Positions 21,801 through 33,703 of a stretch of 64,000 nt of DNA are shown in pieces (positions within the stretch are counted from its first letter, which is position 1; each line of letters starts with the position of its first letter). Source of the stretch: Pseudofabraea citricarpa. Its lineage: Eukaryota; Ascomycota; Leotiomycetes; Helotiales; Dermateaceae. The notes beneath the pieces were generated by a model. It worked only from the letters and a program-made list of their open reading frames with translations, did no database searches and was not told the DNA's origin. The translations under genes were made by a program, and so were the position numbers. The stretch covers positions 2,232,001 to 2,296,000 of the forward strand of contig JAPWGK010000004.1 of assembly GCA_029641185.1 (NCBI GenBank). The letters are read 5' to 3'.

Positions 21801-23948
21801 AGATTGCTTTCCGGCCCAGATTTAATTAATTCTTCTATCAAACTCCACGAGGGTGGCTCGGGCAATGTTTCCAATGTTTTTGACAGAGCCTCAATATTGG
21901 CCTTGAAGTCCGGGAAGTCGTCCATCAATTCTTTCCCCATGGTTGGCCACTGTGCCCCTTGCCCAGTAAAAACAAAGTTTATCTCGGGTGTCTGTTTAGA
22001 TTTTTCGGCAATGTTCAGCTCAGAGGGGGACTTTCCATCAGCGATAGTAAACGCTTTTTGGGCAAGATTCTCTCTACGCATGCTCAGCGTATATGCTATA
22101 TCCTCAAGGTGGTTTGGGCTTTTCTCAAGATAATTTTGGATTTCAGCCGCACTCTTTTTGAGGGTCTCTCCATGGCTAGCAGAGAAAAGAAGTAATTTGG
22201 GACGAGGGTCAGTATGCCCATTCGCTGTGGTCTCATTGAGGGCGGAAGGCTTGCTTCCTAGCCCGAATGATGCCGCAGAATCGATGATAATATGGGCGTT
22301 AGCACCGCCAATTCCAAAGGAGTTGACGCTGACACGTTCAGGACGATCTTGAGGCCATGGAGTTGGTTCCAATGGAACTGTCAAATTATCTCTCTCGAAG
22401 TGGATCTTAGGGTTTGGTGTTTTAAAATTGACGTTAGGCGGGATAGTTTTGTATTCCAAAGCCATTACAGCCTTGATAACACTTGAAACACCCGAAGCAC
22501 CTTCCGAATGACCTACGTTCGGTTTGATGCTGCCTATATATACCCCCTTTTGGCCTCCGAAAAGTTTACCAATAGCTTCGATTTCAAGTGGATCACCAGT
22601 TTGGGTACCGGTTCCATGACACTCGACAAAGGGAGTATCGGTAAAGTCTTCCAAGCAGGCTGTTTCGTATGCTCTTCTAATTAGTCTCTCGTGTCCTTCT
22701 GGTCTAGGATTTGTCATGCCGTTACTTCTTCCGTCACAGTTGCTAGATGTCGCTCGGATCACTGCTCTGATAGGGTCATTATCTCGGACTGCGTCGCTTA
22801 ACTTTTTGATTAAAATTGCATTGATAGCTTCCCCTCTAGAGTATCCATTTGCTGATGCGTCAAAAGTTCTGCATTCACCTGTTGGTGATAGAACACCAGC
22901 TTCAGATTGTGCGATAGTCATTGTAGGTGCGATTATGACATTTGTTCCCGCAACAATTGCCGAGGAGCATTCTCCACTGGAAAGCGCTTCACATGCCTAT
23001 AAAGAGTCAGCTGCGATGAATCTTAAGAAGGTTTATCTTTTAAATCCATATCCGAAATGCGAGAAAATATTCAAAGTTGCTGATTACTCCGAATTCTTTA
23101 GCTTACCTCGTGGAGTCCAATCATAGAAGATGCACAGGCCGCTTTAATGGTTAAACTAGTGTATAGTTAGCGTTAAAAAGCAAATTGAAATATCCCTATT
23201 CAAGCACAAACGTTCCAATTATACTGATGGAATCCCTTTCGCGCTCACCTTGGGCCTTTGAGATCATATTCGTAAGAAACCCGATTAGATATCGCAAAGT
23301 CACCAGTACCAGTGATGTTGAAAACACCAGCTCGTTGAACATCTTTCGCTTTCAAGTCTAGCCAGTCCTATAAGGTTAGATTTTGATATATTGAAGGATC
23401 TGATCGCTTACATCGCCCCAAGTACCAACATAAACACCTGTGTTTGTACCTCGCCAATTCTTCTGGCCCCCATTCTCCATACATTCGAAAACAACTTCAA
23501 GTAGAAGTCTTTGCTGTGGATCGAGAGCCTCTACTTCTGCTTTACTCATCGTGAAAAATGATGTGTCAAACAAGTCCAAGCCATCAGTGTCGGAGAGATA
23601 GTGCCCTTGTTGGAGACCAACACTTCCTGCTTGTTTTGACCCACTGTAAAATCCATCAATATTATATCTGTCGGCTGGTACCGGACGTCGAGTTGTCCTT
23701 TTTTCTATAAGGAGTTTCCAGAGATCTTCGGGCGTGTGTATGTCTCCTGGGAGACGAAGTGCCATGCCCACAATGGCAATTGGTTCCGGAGCGGTCTTTT
23801 CTTGAGTCGGAGGGTTGTGGCCATTGAGAATTTCGTGCCTGCTTCCGTTCTCTAAGTGTACATCTAAGTTATTCCCGTTTTTCTTTTCACTGAAACTGTT
23901 ATTTGTTACAGGAAACCCATTAGTTTCTTCTGTCACTGGGACTGCCAT
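15859..23948 (-). CDS. Highly reducing polyketide synthase (KS-AT-DH-MT-ER-KR-ACP)
   Basis: Ten exons (23412-23948, 23249-23367, 23107-23155, 20889-22996, 20195-20823, 19256-20144, 17703-19203, 17447-17656, 17279-17397, 15859-17239) join to 2513 aa. KS (about 55-480) has Cys226 in KAACASSM, His362 in [12 protein letters not shown] and His398 in [12 protein letters not shown] (about 595-915) has GHSSGE. DH (about 943-1240) has the hotdog His in [12 protein letters not shown], with Glu where Gly is usual, and Asp in HPTTIDHC. The C-methyltransferase carries LEIGAGTGG near 1411. ER (about 1780-2100) keeps the NADPH loop CGGVG. KR (about 2125-2310) has GGLGGLG, FSSVSG and NYASGN. ACP has GVDSL near 2459. 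All domains look active, so the product should be a methylated, largely reduced chain. There is no thioesterase or other releasing domain, so release must come from a partner such as the hydrolase or the ACP-cAT protein nearby. Confidence 0.96.
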
Positions 23949-25056
23949 GTTGAATTTGAAAAAGTCGCTAAAACAGGCGCTGAATATCTCTATACCACAC
24001 CCGAGGAGACAAAGGATCTTTAGGTATCTATATAAACAATCTGGGTTATGTTTCTGCTACTCGATGTTGTAGCAGACTATTCCTAGTGGCAGCCTTACAT
24101 TCGGATCATTTTCACTCACTTTCCAGTGAGTCCTTGTCTGAATCACAACCTCGATTGCGCCTCACGACCACTGGCACTGGTTTGACTAACGCGAGCCACG
24201 TTATCCCAAATAGTCGACGGAGTGGAAGCATCCGATTAGTGAGTACATGGTTCGTTGATAATCATGAAGAGAATCCCGTCTGAGGTGAGCCTGAAAGTCC
24301 GCCGGTCTCTGTAATCAAGGAATCCATGTCTGAAATATCGAATGTGCCATGGCGACATAGCAGAGCTTGTGAAACAGGCTGAATTAAAAACTGAGGATTA
24401 CCTGCAGGGTTGGCTTAATCAGTCGTCGCGGCAGGCTCATCATGTGGAGTTGTGAGGAGACAAGTCGAGTTACTCCAGGGTATTCTGCAATTATATCAAA
24501 TGCTAACCCGATTTGTCGCTGGATCCATGTCTATCTTGATAACGGAAGATATGGATAGACTTGGCAAACAGTTCCCAGCAGCTTGGATGGAAACTTTGCA
24601 GCGGGCTTGAAACTTATAACCCATGAATATATCACTCTTGTTTAAGCGACTGCAGCTCGAAAGACTGAAACAGACGTTCAGGACTTGGTAGGCTCTTTGG
24701 AATAAGATTGATTAGGATTCGTTTTGTACACCAGGGTTACAACTAACAGAATGGTTGAAACGAGGGGTACGAGATACAAGTTAACGAGCAAGCCGGACAT
24801 CCGTTAGCGTACGCCTACCGAACCACGCCGCCGGAGCTGCAACCCGTCTGTAAGCATGAGTTTGGGGCAGCAGAAGGGGAACAAATAAGTGTTCCTGCAT
24901 ACATTAGGAACGCTATGACGCATCATGACATCTCGTTCTGGGCAAGGTCCTGACACAAATCGTAGTCAGGTGTTTAGGATCAATGACTGCACGTGACATA
25001 GTCGAGTAGTGAGTATCATGTGACGGATAGAAATGTAAATTACTATTTGCTAGTAT
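23949..25056. promoter_or_regulatory. PKS upstream region
   Basis: About 1.1 kb lies upstream of the PKS start and includes the 3' flank of the next P450. It contains GCCGGACATCCG (24792-24803), close to the word GCCGGACTTCGG in the HMG-CoA synthase/MBOAT promoter, and an ACGTGAC element near 24991. No exon was found. Confidence 0.45.
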
Positions 25057-26891
25057 CTACCAGCCTTCAAAAACTCTTACTCGCACATCCAATCCATTCA
25101 CTGGACCGATGGTAAACCCTCCAGCAGTCTGAAGTTTGTTCACATCCATCTCGGATTTATCGTTCAGCTCAAATTCAAAGCGCCCAACCCAAGCCGCCAG
25201 CAGGCAAGCAAACTCAGCACGAGCAAAGGCTTCCCCAATACAACTTCTAGGTCCATGCAAGAAACTCATCACTCCAAAGTTGCTCACAGCACCCCCGTTC
25301 GTGACTCGTGACGATCCAGAACTTTCATCTGGCATCCAGCGGTCTGGGTTGAAGTCATCAGCATCTTCGCCCCAGATGCTTTTGTCTCGGTGAATGGCTG
25401 TAAATGGAAGTACGATCGCCGTGCCTTTGGGTATTGGCTGTCCAAGTAGTGAAGTGTCTACAGCTGCTTCTCGTCGGGTCCAGACAAAGACGTCGTAGTA
25501 TCGTAATATCTCATTGCAGACTGCTGTGAGATACGGGAACTTGTCGATATCAAGAGATGTAACATCGCTAGCACCTGCGGGAGAAGGCAAGTGAGTACGA
25601 ATTTCGGCTCTCAGCTTTTTCTGTACATCTGGATATTGACATAATCCATAGCATGCCCAGGTCATTGATACCGCAGTAGTTTCATGGCCCGCGAGGAGAA
25701 AAGTGGTAATTTGGTCGATGAGAGATTCTTCCGTAAAACCACCACTTTGAATAGCAACTGAGAGAATATCCAGATCAGACAGATTGCCAGTCTCCAGTTT
25801 CTCTGTTTTTGATCGAATCAGTTGCCGACATGTATCACGGATAGTGGTCTTCGCCTGTTCCAGCTCCGTGTTCTTCTTCAATGGCAGACAGTGGACAAGC
25901 CATCCAAGCCTAAACGACCTCAAAAAGAAGACTAGGGCTGATTGCCAGCCAACTGCAAACATTGTATGATATGCCTGCACAAGTTTGTTGTCGTCTTTAT
26001 TTTTCCGTGCCTCAAAATCCTGACCCATTCCTGCGATCCCCATAATATCAAGAGTAATGGTTTTGAATATTCTTACCACATTCACCACAGCTTGATCAGC
26101 GTCAACTGGTTGTTCCACCCCATTCGTTACTTTTGCTTTCCCTTTATCTCTCTCGATCTCTCCAGAAACTTCATCAACAAGTTCTTTGCTAAATTTCCAA
26201 AATACAGGATACAGCTCCTTGATATGCCTGAACGCGAAAGCGGGCAACATGGTTTTCTTTTGATGTCTATGAATATCTCCTTCTACGAATGGCATACCCG
26301 CGCCAAAAAAGTAGATCAGTAGACGTGCTGTATGTCGAGGCTTTATGAAGTCGTAGCACTTTATCACAAGCATTTCTCGTAGTGCCGCTGGAGATAGAAC
26401 CAAAACTCTTTCCAGATTGAACATGTCAAGATAACGAATCAGTCCCTGATGTGGTATCTCTCTTGTCCTACCGTTATTTTAGCTTATTTTATCCCCGTGG
26501 TTAAAATTGTTCTGGGTCGGAACCTACCATTGTCGTATTGGAAGACCAATCTTTTCGGAGCTCAGTTTTGAGTATTGTCCCATAAATATACTGTTATTCT
26601 GTCAAATTTAGTTAGCAATAATACTCCTCGAGTAGCCAATAGTTCTACAAAATCGTGTATCGATTTCTATTCACTAACCTCTGGCCCAGGAAGATGCCTC
26701 AGCGGGCTGAAATACTTTGGATATAAGAGCACTGCATAAATCAGATAAAGACATAGTTGAAACAACATAAATTGTAAGAAATCGCCTGTATAGCTCGGTT
26801 TAAAAAGCAGCAATCGGTAATGAGGCGGTCGAACATTTGACAGATAGCTCATAAGCGTAGCAACTACAACGATTTGCTTCAGTGGTGGCAT
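25057..26891 (-). CDS. Cytochrome P450 monooxygenase
   Basis: Three exons (26679-26891, 26528-26598, 25057-26467) join to 564 aa. The N-terminus has two hydrophobic segments and the hinge SPLRHLPGPE, so it is ER-anchored. The I-helix AGHETT, the K-helix EILR, FNPDRW and the heme loop FLHGPRSCIGE are all canonical, in contrast to the other P450 of the cluster. A long insertion rich in Lys/Glu (about residues 190-230) is typical of this fungal group. It lies between the PKS and the alpha/beta hydrolase, with which it shares a divergent promoter, so it most likely oxidises the polyketide. Substrate and position cannot be read from the sequence. Confidence 0.92.
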
Positions 26892-27624
26892 TTTGCTCCC
26901 AGTATCAAACGAAGGTCAGGTAGTAGGAATGCCAGATTAGTAACAAGAAAATAATTAAAGCGCAGATGAGTATGGAGATAAATTTTCAACATCTGCGTTA
27001 GAAAGCTTCACACAGGTACGCAATCCCCGCATTAGTTTCATTAGATTGGACCTTTGACATATGCGAGAAGCTGTCCTGGTATTCCATCCTTGTCTCTCGT
27101 AGCTACCCCTTACCAATATGCATGTCCAACTGGGCCAGATTCCACGGAACCAGATGGTCCGTCTAAGGTTTTATGATAGATTGAGTATGGTATCTTACGT
27201 TGGGACTAAAAAAACGTCTGATTACTTTTAACATGTCATCTTGTCAGCTTGTCCAAGCATCCAATCACTGCAATAAGCATTCGGAGAAATCCTCATGGTC
27301 GTATGCATACTACTGCACAGCGGAGAACTCGGAAAGATTGCAGGATCCAATACGATTTCTAGCATTGGTTTATCTACATCCCAGCCAACCACCTCCACTG
27401 TGCCACATTTTGTATCAGGCTTTTAACCGGGTTTAGTTTGGCCTTCCTATATCTTGCAGAGCGGCGAGAGCACTCGGCCAGCAACGCAGATCATTGTAAA
27501 ATCGGGGCTTCGTAAAGCATCTGACTGACCGATCACCACTAAGCCAGATTTCCAGCACTCCTGCCAACAAATTTCGACTATGTGAATTTATCATGAACAA
27601 ATTTTATCTTGCACTCACTTCTTC
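26892..27624. promoter_or_regulatory. Divergent promoter, P450 / polyketide hydrolase
   Basis: About 730 bp separate the two divergent starts. It has scattered CGG triplets near 27455-27480 but no strong palindrome. No exon was seen. Confidence 0.4.
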
Positions 27625-28654
27625 ATGATGGCGAAAAGCTATGAGGATATTACTTTCAAGACTCTGGACGGAATTAAGTTGAGCGGGTTCTTGTATTCTG
27701 CTTCTAGACGAGGTCCAGCAGTCATATTAACTCCCGGTGTAAGTGAAAACACCCTTACATTCCTTGAGAATATGTGTTCTCATTCTCGCCAAATTATAGT
27801 TCAACTGTATCAAGGAGGACTTTTATCCCGGGTTCTGCGAATGCCTTCAGAAGGCCGGAATTACAGCACTTATTTATGATCCCCGAAATACTGGGACAAG
27901 TGGTGGCTTCCCACGAAACGATATTGATCCGATCAAACAAGTAGAAGACTACTCCGATGCCTTCATATACCTCAGCACATTACCAATTGTTGACCCGTCG
28001 GCCATCATATTTTGGGGAGTTTCATTTACTGGTGCGACAGTTGTCGCTGCTGCTGCCATAGACAAGCGTGTTGCGGCTGTAATTTGTGTCGCGCCCATTC
28101 TTCAATACTCTTATGTGAGTGATGAGTATGTCGATACGGCGATCAGCAAGATGATTCGAGATCGCGAGAATCAAATTCTGTACGGCAACCCTCCTTTCTT
28201 TGTATCGACAACCGAGTCTCGAGGGCTGGTACCTGCGAACTCCCACATCGATGTTAATCCCAGGGAAGGAGAAGCTCCGCTTACACACAATCGTGGTGGA
28301 ACTACCATTCAATCTTTTTATCGGTCCCTTCTTTGGCAACCCGTCCCTCTGGGGGTGATGCACAGAATTGATCCAACCCCGATCATGTTTATGACTCCGG
28401 AGCACGATACTATCTCCCCAACCCAGAATCAGATAGACATTTTTGCGACACTAAAGGGTCCCAAGAAATTTCACCTTGCGTTGGGAAGAGGACATGTGAA
28501 TGTTCTTATGGGTGATGATATGGCGATGTTGGCAAAGGTTCAAACAGATTTCATATGGCAGGTTGTCAAAGGAAGATTCAAGAAAGTGAACGGGGCGTTA
28601 AAGAATGGCGCGAAGGTCGGGCCCACAAATGAAGCAAGTGAGATAAATGTTTGA
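27625..28654 (+). CDS. Alpha/beta hydrolase, polyketide transferase type
   Basis: Two exons (27625-27738, 27800-28654) join to 322 aa. The sequence follows the fungal polyketide-transferase/hydrolase group known from fumagillin-type clusters: [14 protein letters not shown] at the start, [22 protein letters not shown] and [15 protein letters not shown]. The nucleophile is in GVSFTG and the His in GRGHVN; the acid is probably the Asp in PEHDTI. These enzymes release or transfer reduced chains from PKSs that lack a thioesterase, which fits the PKS here. It is therefore the best candidate for product release, in competition with the ACP-cAT protein. No signal peptide is seen, so it should be cytosolic. 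Confidence 0.9.
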
Positions 28655-29351
28655 TAAAGATCTTCATTAGACAGCGAGAACGAACCCCTATACAGAAACC
28701 GTAATCGTATAATGAGAAGCAAATCACCATTCTCATATGAACAAAAACTATTGAAATTCGTACCGCAAGTCCGACGAAGCCGTCATCCTCGCTTAGCGTC
28801 TTTCTGCTGAAGGTCAGAAAGATTTCGTGCTTCGGTGCAAAGAATACAATTTACGAAAGTTACTCCGTAGAAGGCCAGGTGGGGTCATCTGCGGGGTTTC
28901 TTGCGGCGGGGTACATAATCGTAATACAAGGGGACAATGCTACAAGCATCTTGTTAGCTGCATATCTTCTGCATAGGCTAAAGTGATAAAACGTTGTCCC
29001 TAATATCGGCTCACCGAGACGAGATCCCGTCGTAAGCTGGAATAGTGCTGAGAGTATGCACGAATGTTTAGCCTTTCCTTTCTAAGATTAATATTCCGGC
29101 TATGGAGCAGCATGGCTCGTCTGACAAGCTTTGGTCATGCGAGAGTGATGAGTCCGCTTACTACCGTATGCTCTCTGCCAAATTAATTTGAAACTGAAGT
29201 TTTTGGATGACAGCGGCACATGATGCACAGAGGAAGATGACAAAAATACCAAACGGAGGACGTAAGCACACAAGCTTGAAATTCGCGACAATTCAAACCA
29301 CACGATTTATGATGCGGCTTCTTCATCCAACTACTTTGAGATAGTTCCTGC
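28655..29351. other. Intergenic, possible PKS remnant near its end
   Basis: Most of this stretch shows no coding signal. Just upstream of the ACP-cAT start, at about 29310-29351 in another frame, the reading YDAASSSNYFEIVPA could be a broken KR-ACP linker of an older PKS. The likeness is weak. Confidence 0.3.
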
Positions 29352-31653
29352 ATGATGGTGACTCTTGGAGTACCCAAATCAAAGCTTGGGGTACATTTGG
29401 AAGGCATGATTTCCAATGATTCCGAGTTTGAGAAAGCTCAAGCGACCATTTATGATTCTCTCAAACAGAAATTAGCTGGACTTGTTGGGATCGATTCAAG
29501 TGAGGTAAAGGATACTATACCACTATCTGATGTTGGGTTGGATTCTTTCCTAGCCGATGAACTACAAAGTGTAAGAAAATTCAAATCTTTGGTGTCCTTT
29601 TGCTCTACCTTATTTTTTGAATGACTCTAAATCTGACCTATATAGTGGATAAATTCAACTTTCGCGGTTTCCACTGAGATATCAGACATATTAGATTCTC
29701 CTAACCTATCTGAACTTGTGACTTTAGTGACAAGAAAATCCTTGTCGCCCAAAGAACCTTTTACACGGACATCAAACTCTTGCTCGACCAATGGGGCAAA
29801 AGTGCCCTCCAGGATCGCAATTCGCGAAAAGGAAGCGCCACCATTTAAAAGACTTCCAAATTTACCACTTCCCGCACTTTCGAGTACTCTAAATACCTAC
29901 CTTTCGTCTGTTGAGGCGATTGCAACAAAAGAAGAATTTGCCCACACGGAAAGGATAGTTTCTGAATTTAGCAAGCCGGGATCGATTGGACAAAAGCTTC
30001 ATAAACGACTCGAAGAAAGACGTGATGATCCCAGAATCGACTGCTGGCTAATCGATCTCTACAACGATTCGAATTTTCTTGGTCGAAACACGGCACTAGC
30101 TCCGTTTGGTAGTTTCTTTTACACGCATCGCTTAAGCAATTTCCAACATGGTCAGGCAGAAAGAGCGGCAGTTATCACAGTCGCTGCAAGGACATTTAAA
30201 AACTTGTATGAAGCTGGGAAGATTAAACCGGAACAGTTGAATGGCCAAGATACATGTATGTCATCTTTTCGGTGGCTTTTCAATACTCATCGGAAACCAT
30301 GCGTGGGTCCTGATCGCATGGAAAAGTTTACCGACGGGGACTATATTGTGGTTTTGAGACGAGGGAGAGTATTTAAAGTTCTTCTTGGAGATGATGATGG
30401 AGATGTCTCTTATTCCAAACTGAAAGCTACATTCGAAGCAATTTTAGATAAAGTTGATACAGAGACATCATGGACTGGTATATTGACAGCCGACACACGA
30501 GATTCTTGGGCACAGGTAAGAGTTCATTCCCTTTGGGAAAGAATAAGCTTACATTTAATCAGATACGGTCCAATTTAGAAGGAAGTGGAGAAAATGGAGT
30601 GTGTCTTCGCGTCATAGAAGCTGCGTCTTTCTTGATCTGTCTTGATGATGCAAGTCCCAGCACATCTGCCGAACGTGCATACCACTTCCATTTCGGCGAT
30701 GGATCAAATCGCTGGTGGGATAAGGGAATGCAGTTTGCAATCTGCTCGAATGGAATATCTGGTCAAATAGTTGAGCATGCTATGATTGATGCTTCGACGG
30801 TATACCCACTTAATGTCTTTATGACGAATGAAATTATGGCACATTTGCCTGATACTTCATCCTCATTTAGTCCTGATGGTATCTTCTTTGAAGAGTATGC
30901 ATTCACTAGCAACGAGGAAATCGACTCGCACATCGACAGAATCCGCAAAGAATACCAAAAAAGCTGCGCCGGTTATGAGCACCGCTTTCTTGATTATAAC
31001 GCCATGGGTGCTTCACTACCACGACAAAAGAAATTTCCTCTCAAAAGCACTTTTCAGATAGCAGTTGCCCTGGCATCTCGTATCTATTTTGGCTACAACC
31101 CCGCTTTCTGGGACGGAGTCTCCCTCGGATCTTTCTATCGCGGCAGAGTGGAAATAAATCAGGTCACTCTTCCTGCGGTCGTCTTATTCTGCGATTCTGC
31201 ATACGATGACTTGATTCCTGTATCTCAACAACGGAAGTTGTTCTATAATGCGGCTAGAGTCCATGCTAATTCAGTAACCCGAGCCGTGAGAGGTCGAGGT
31301 TTTGACAGGCACATGACAAGTCTTAAGCAAATGTTGAAAGACGACGAGCCGGTGCCGGAATTATTTACTGATCCGGTCTATCTCAAGAGTAGGCCCAGAA
31401 AGATTATGAGTCATTGTCATGATACGGGTATGTTGGAGAAGGGGTTTGCATTGCGTGATCCAGATGCTGTCTGGGTTCACTTTGAAGTACAAGATGATAG
31501 GTAAGTGCATATGGAGTTCCTGCATTGTCTAGATACTTAATTTTCTCCAGTGTTCGTTTTTCAATCACAGGACGGACAGAAAAGACACTGTCATTTGAGA
31601 TAGCATTAAAAAGGGCTTTGGAAACGGTAAGGAAGCTGTTAAATTTGGAGTAG
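29352..31653 (+). CDS. Free-standing ACP-carnitine acyltransferase didomain protein
   Basis: Four exons (29352-29570, 29646-30515, 30563-31500, 31551-31653) join to 709 aa. Residues about 28-105 are an acyl carrier domain whose phosphopantetheine site is Ser65 in DVGLDSFLADELQ. After a linker, residues about 125-709 are a carnitine/choline acyltransferase fold with the catalytic His435 in EHAMIDA (His-x3-Asp). In some fungal HR-PKSs a C-terminal cAT domain follows the ACP and releases the chain onto an alcohol or polyol. Here the same pair is encoded alone, 5.4 kb from a PKS that has its own ACP. It may work in trans as a release or transesterification module, or be the surviving 3' end of a second PKS. 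The frame is intact over 2.1 kb of coding sequence, which argues for a working gene. The short N-terminus before the ACP resembles a PKS linker. Confidence 0.85.
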
Positions 31654-32012
31654 TATGACGATACTTAGTATTTAAATATATTAATAAGTTGGTTGCTAGT
31701 TATCTCCTACATCCTAGAAGTTAACAAATCTATGGATATCATATTTGAGCATTTAACTCACAGCCACTGAAAATGAAACACTTGAAGTCAAGTCCAGGTT
31801 ATCCCCAAAAAGCTATTCAACGGTCCTTTCGAATTAAGCTCCGGAAGAACACCCTAAAAAAAAACAGTCACACTTCATCTTAAAATCCAAGAAGTTTGGG
31901 ACTATATTTGTGGGCAAAGTTTTCTTAAATTATAATAAAACGAAAGTCTAAATTCTAGAATGTGAACTATCATATTAAATCCGCTAAATATTCTTGGTCA
32001 TAAAATAAAACG
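31654..32012. other. Intergenic between convergent genes
   Basis: This short AT-rich spacer separates two convergent 3' ends. Nothing else was seen. Confidence 0.5.
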
Positions 32013-33703
32013 CTAAATGAAAGGAAGTTCTCCTCCGCCATAAACACCCTTAATCTTGATGGTAGTCCTTGCTTGCACCTCACGCGTCATTCGTTCTGCC
32101 GGAGCCGACAAGAGCATCTGAGCATGATCAAGATCTCCAAACCAGATCAATCTGAAATGGTCATCGTATGAGTTCCACTCACTTCTCTGGGCAGGTTGCT
32201 TCATGATATTTCGGTACCACTTACACCCTTCGCTGTCGTCCCATTCAGGGAATTCTGGACATGTGAGATACGCAGCAACGGCCTCTGCATTTACGATGAG
32301 GTCGAGTCCAGAGATAGCTACTGTGACATTACGCATCCTGCTCGCTTCGCCAGCGTATTTGCCCGGCCGGTAGAGCAGATCATCTTTCCAGACGATGTTT
32401 TCGTACCAGAAGAAATGGCGTGATAGAGTGCTGGAAATTCCCATATCTCGTGATGCAAAATAAAACAGTTCGTGCTCGTTCGCCATGGTGGGTTTTCGGC
32501 AAACCTGGAAATAATTAGATGATCCTGTAAAGGTAGAGATGGTCTTGACTTACAAAATTGTAACCAACATCCGGTAGGTAAAGAAGAAGTGTTACGGGGT
32601 CCATCATGACAAGGGATGTTATACGAGATGATATTGGCGAATATTGAAGAAGCTGAGAAGTGAGGACCGAGCCATATCTTGATGAAATTAGCTTCATCGC
32701 GGAAAGTCATTGGGTGCCCAACTTACGAGTGTGATACTAAGGTAAAGTCTTCGATTCCATGAAATGAAAGAATTTGCTCCATCTCAAGACAAAAAGCATG
32801 AGCCGTCAATACAGGAGAACACATCCGTGACATGATAGGTAATATCTCAATGGCGATGATGGCTGGGCAACCTTCCCCTTCCGTTTCTTCCTTGCCCAAC
32901 CCACTCAGCAATTTGAAGTAGGGTCCTAAACCAATACCAATCCCATGTAAGAAGACAATGGGCCTTTTCGTTGATGATGTGTCTGGTCGATACCAGTACG
33001 TTAATTTCGCGCTGGGTGATTTGTACTTAGCGGTGAAAACTTGTGGTCGGGGTGGGAAATTATGAGCAGATCGGAGTAACGAAGATCGGTGGTATTGATA
33101 CCCTTGATATTGCAAGTATATATGGGTAATTAAATCCAAGGTTTGAATTCCCATGTAAAATATGAAAGGGCGATGGAGCATGGGGACTTCGTCGAGGGTG
33201 GGGCGGAGACATTTCGCCGTTCCAAACCCGGGTTCTAATTTTCGTCCTATAATATCCTCCATGTCGAGTATTGCTTCTTCTACTTCTGGCTCTGTGTCTT
33301 CATGGACCTCTCTTGTGTTGAAAAATGTCCATCGGTAAAATTGCTTTACGTTGTCCCGCTTTATCTGCGACAGCGGTGCATCGTTGAACCATTTTGTAAG
33401 GAACCGATCAGGATCTCCAATCGTGTGTATACAGCGTTGAAAAAGTGCTCTGCGCTCTTGACGAAAGAGAACAGGTGGATGTTGTGCTGGTAATTGAAGG
33501 TAATATTTTCGCGGTAGAAAAACTCCCAGATAAAACAGCACCTCTATGACGGGCTGTATAGAGATGTACTTGGATGGTTGGAATCTGTATGGAAGAAGCA
33601 ATACGATGATGAGATATAAAAATGATAAAGGAGTGATGCTTCGTAAAATAAAAATCGCTGTTCGAATGAAAATGAGGTTCCTTCTCGTTCGTCCAAGAAT
33701 CAT
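32013..33703 (-). CDS. Alpha/beta hydrolase, membrane-anchored
   Basis: Three exons (32727-33703, 32554-32677, 32013-32504) join to 530 aa. Residues about 8-40 form one or two hydrophobic segments (FIRTAIFILRSITPLSFLYL), so it is probably membrane-bound. The hydrolase core begins near residue 245 with RPIVFLHGIGIGLGPY, the oxyanion HG motif. The nucleophile is in LVSHSYGS and is completed across the first intron. The likely His is in FGDLDHAQML near the C-terminus. This is a widespread fungal family of unknown substrate. It lies just outside the probable polyketide cluster and converges with the ACP-cAT gene; a link to the pathway is not supported. Confidence 0.85.

Noticed and set aside
5015..23948. 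Bacterial-style beta-branching cassette built on the HMG-CoA synthase
   Set aside because: Such cassettes also need enoyl-CoA hydratase-type enzymes and a decarboxylating KS, and none is visible in the window; kept only as a remote idea.
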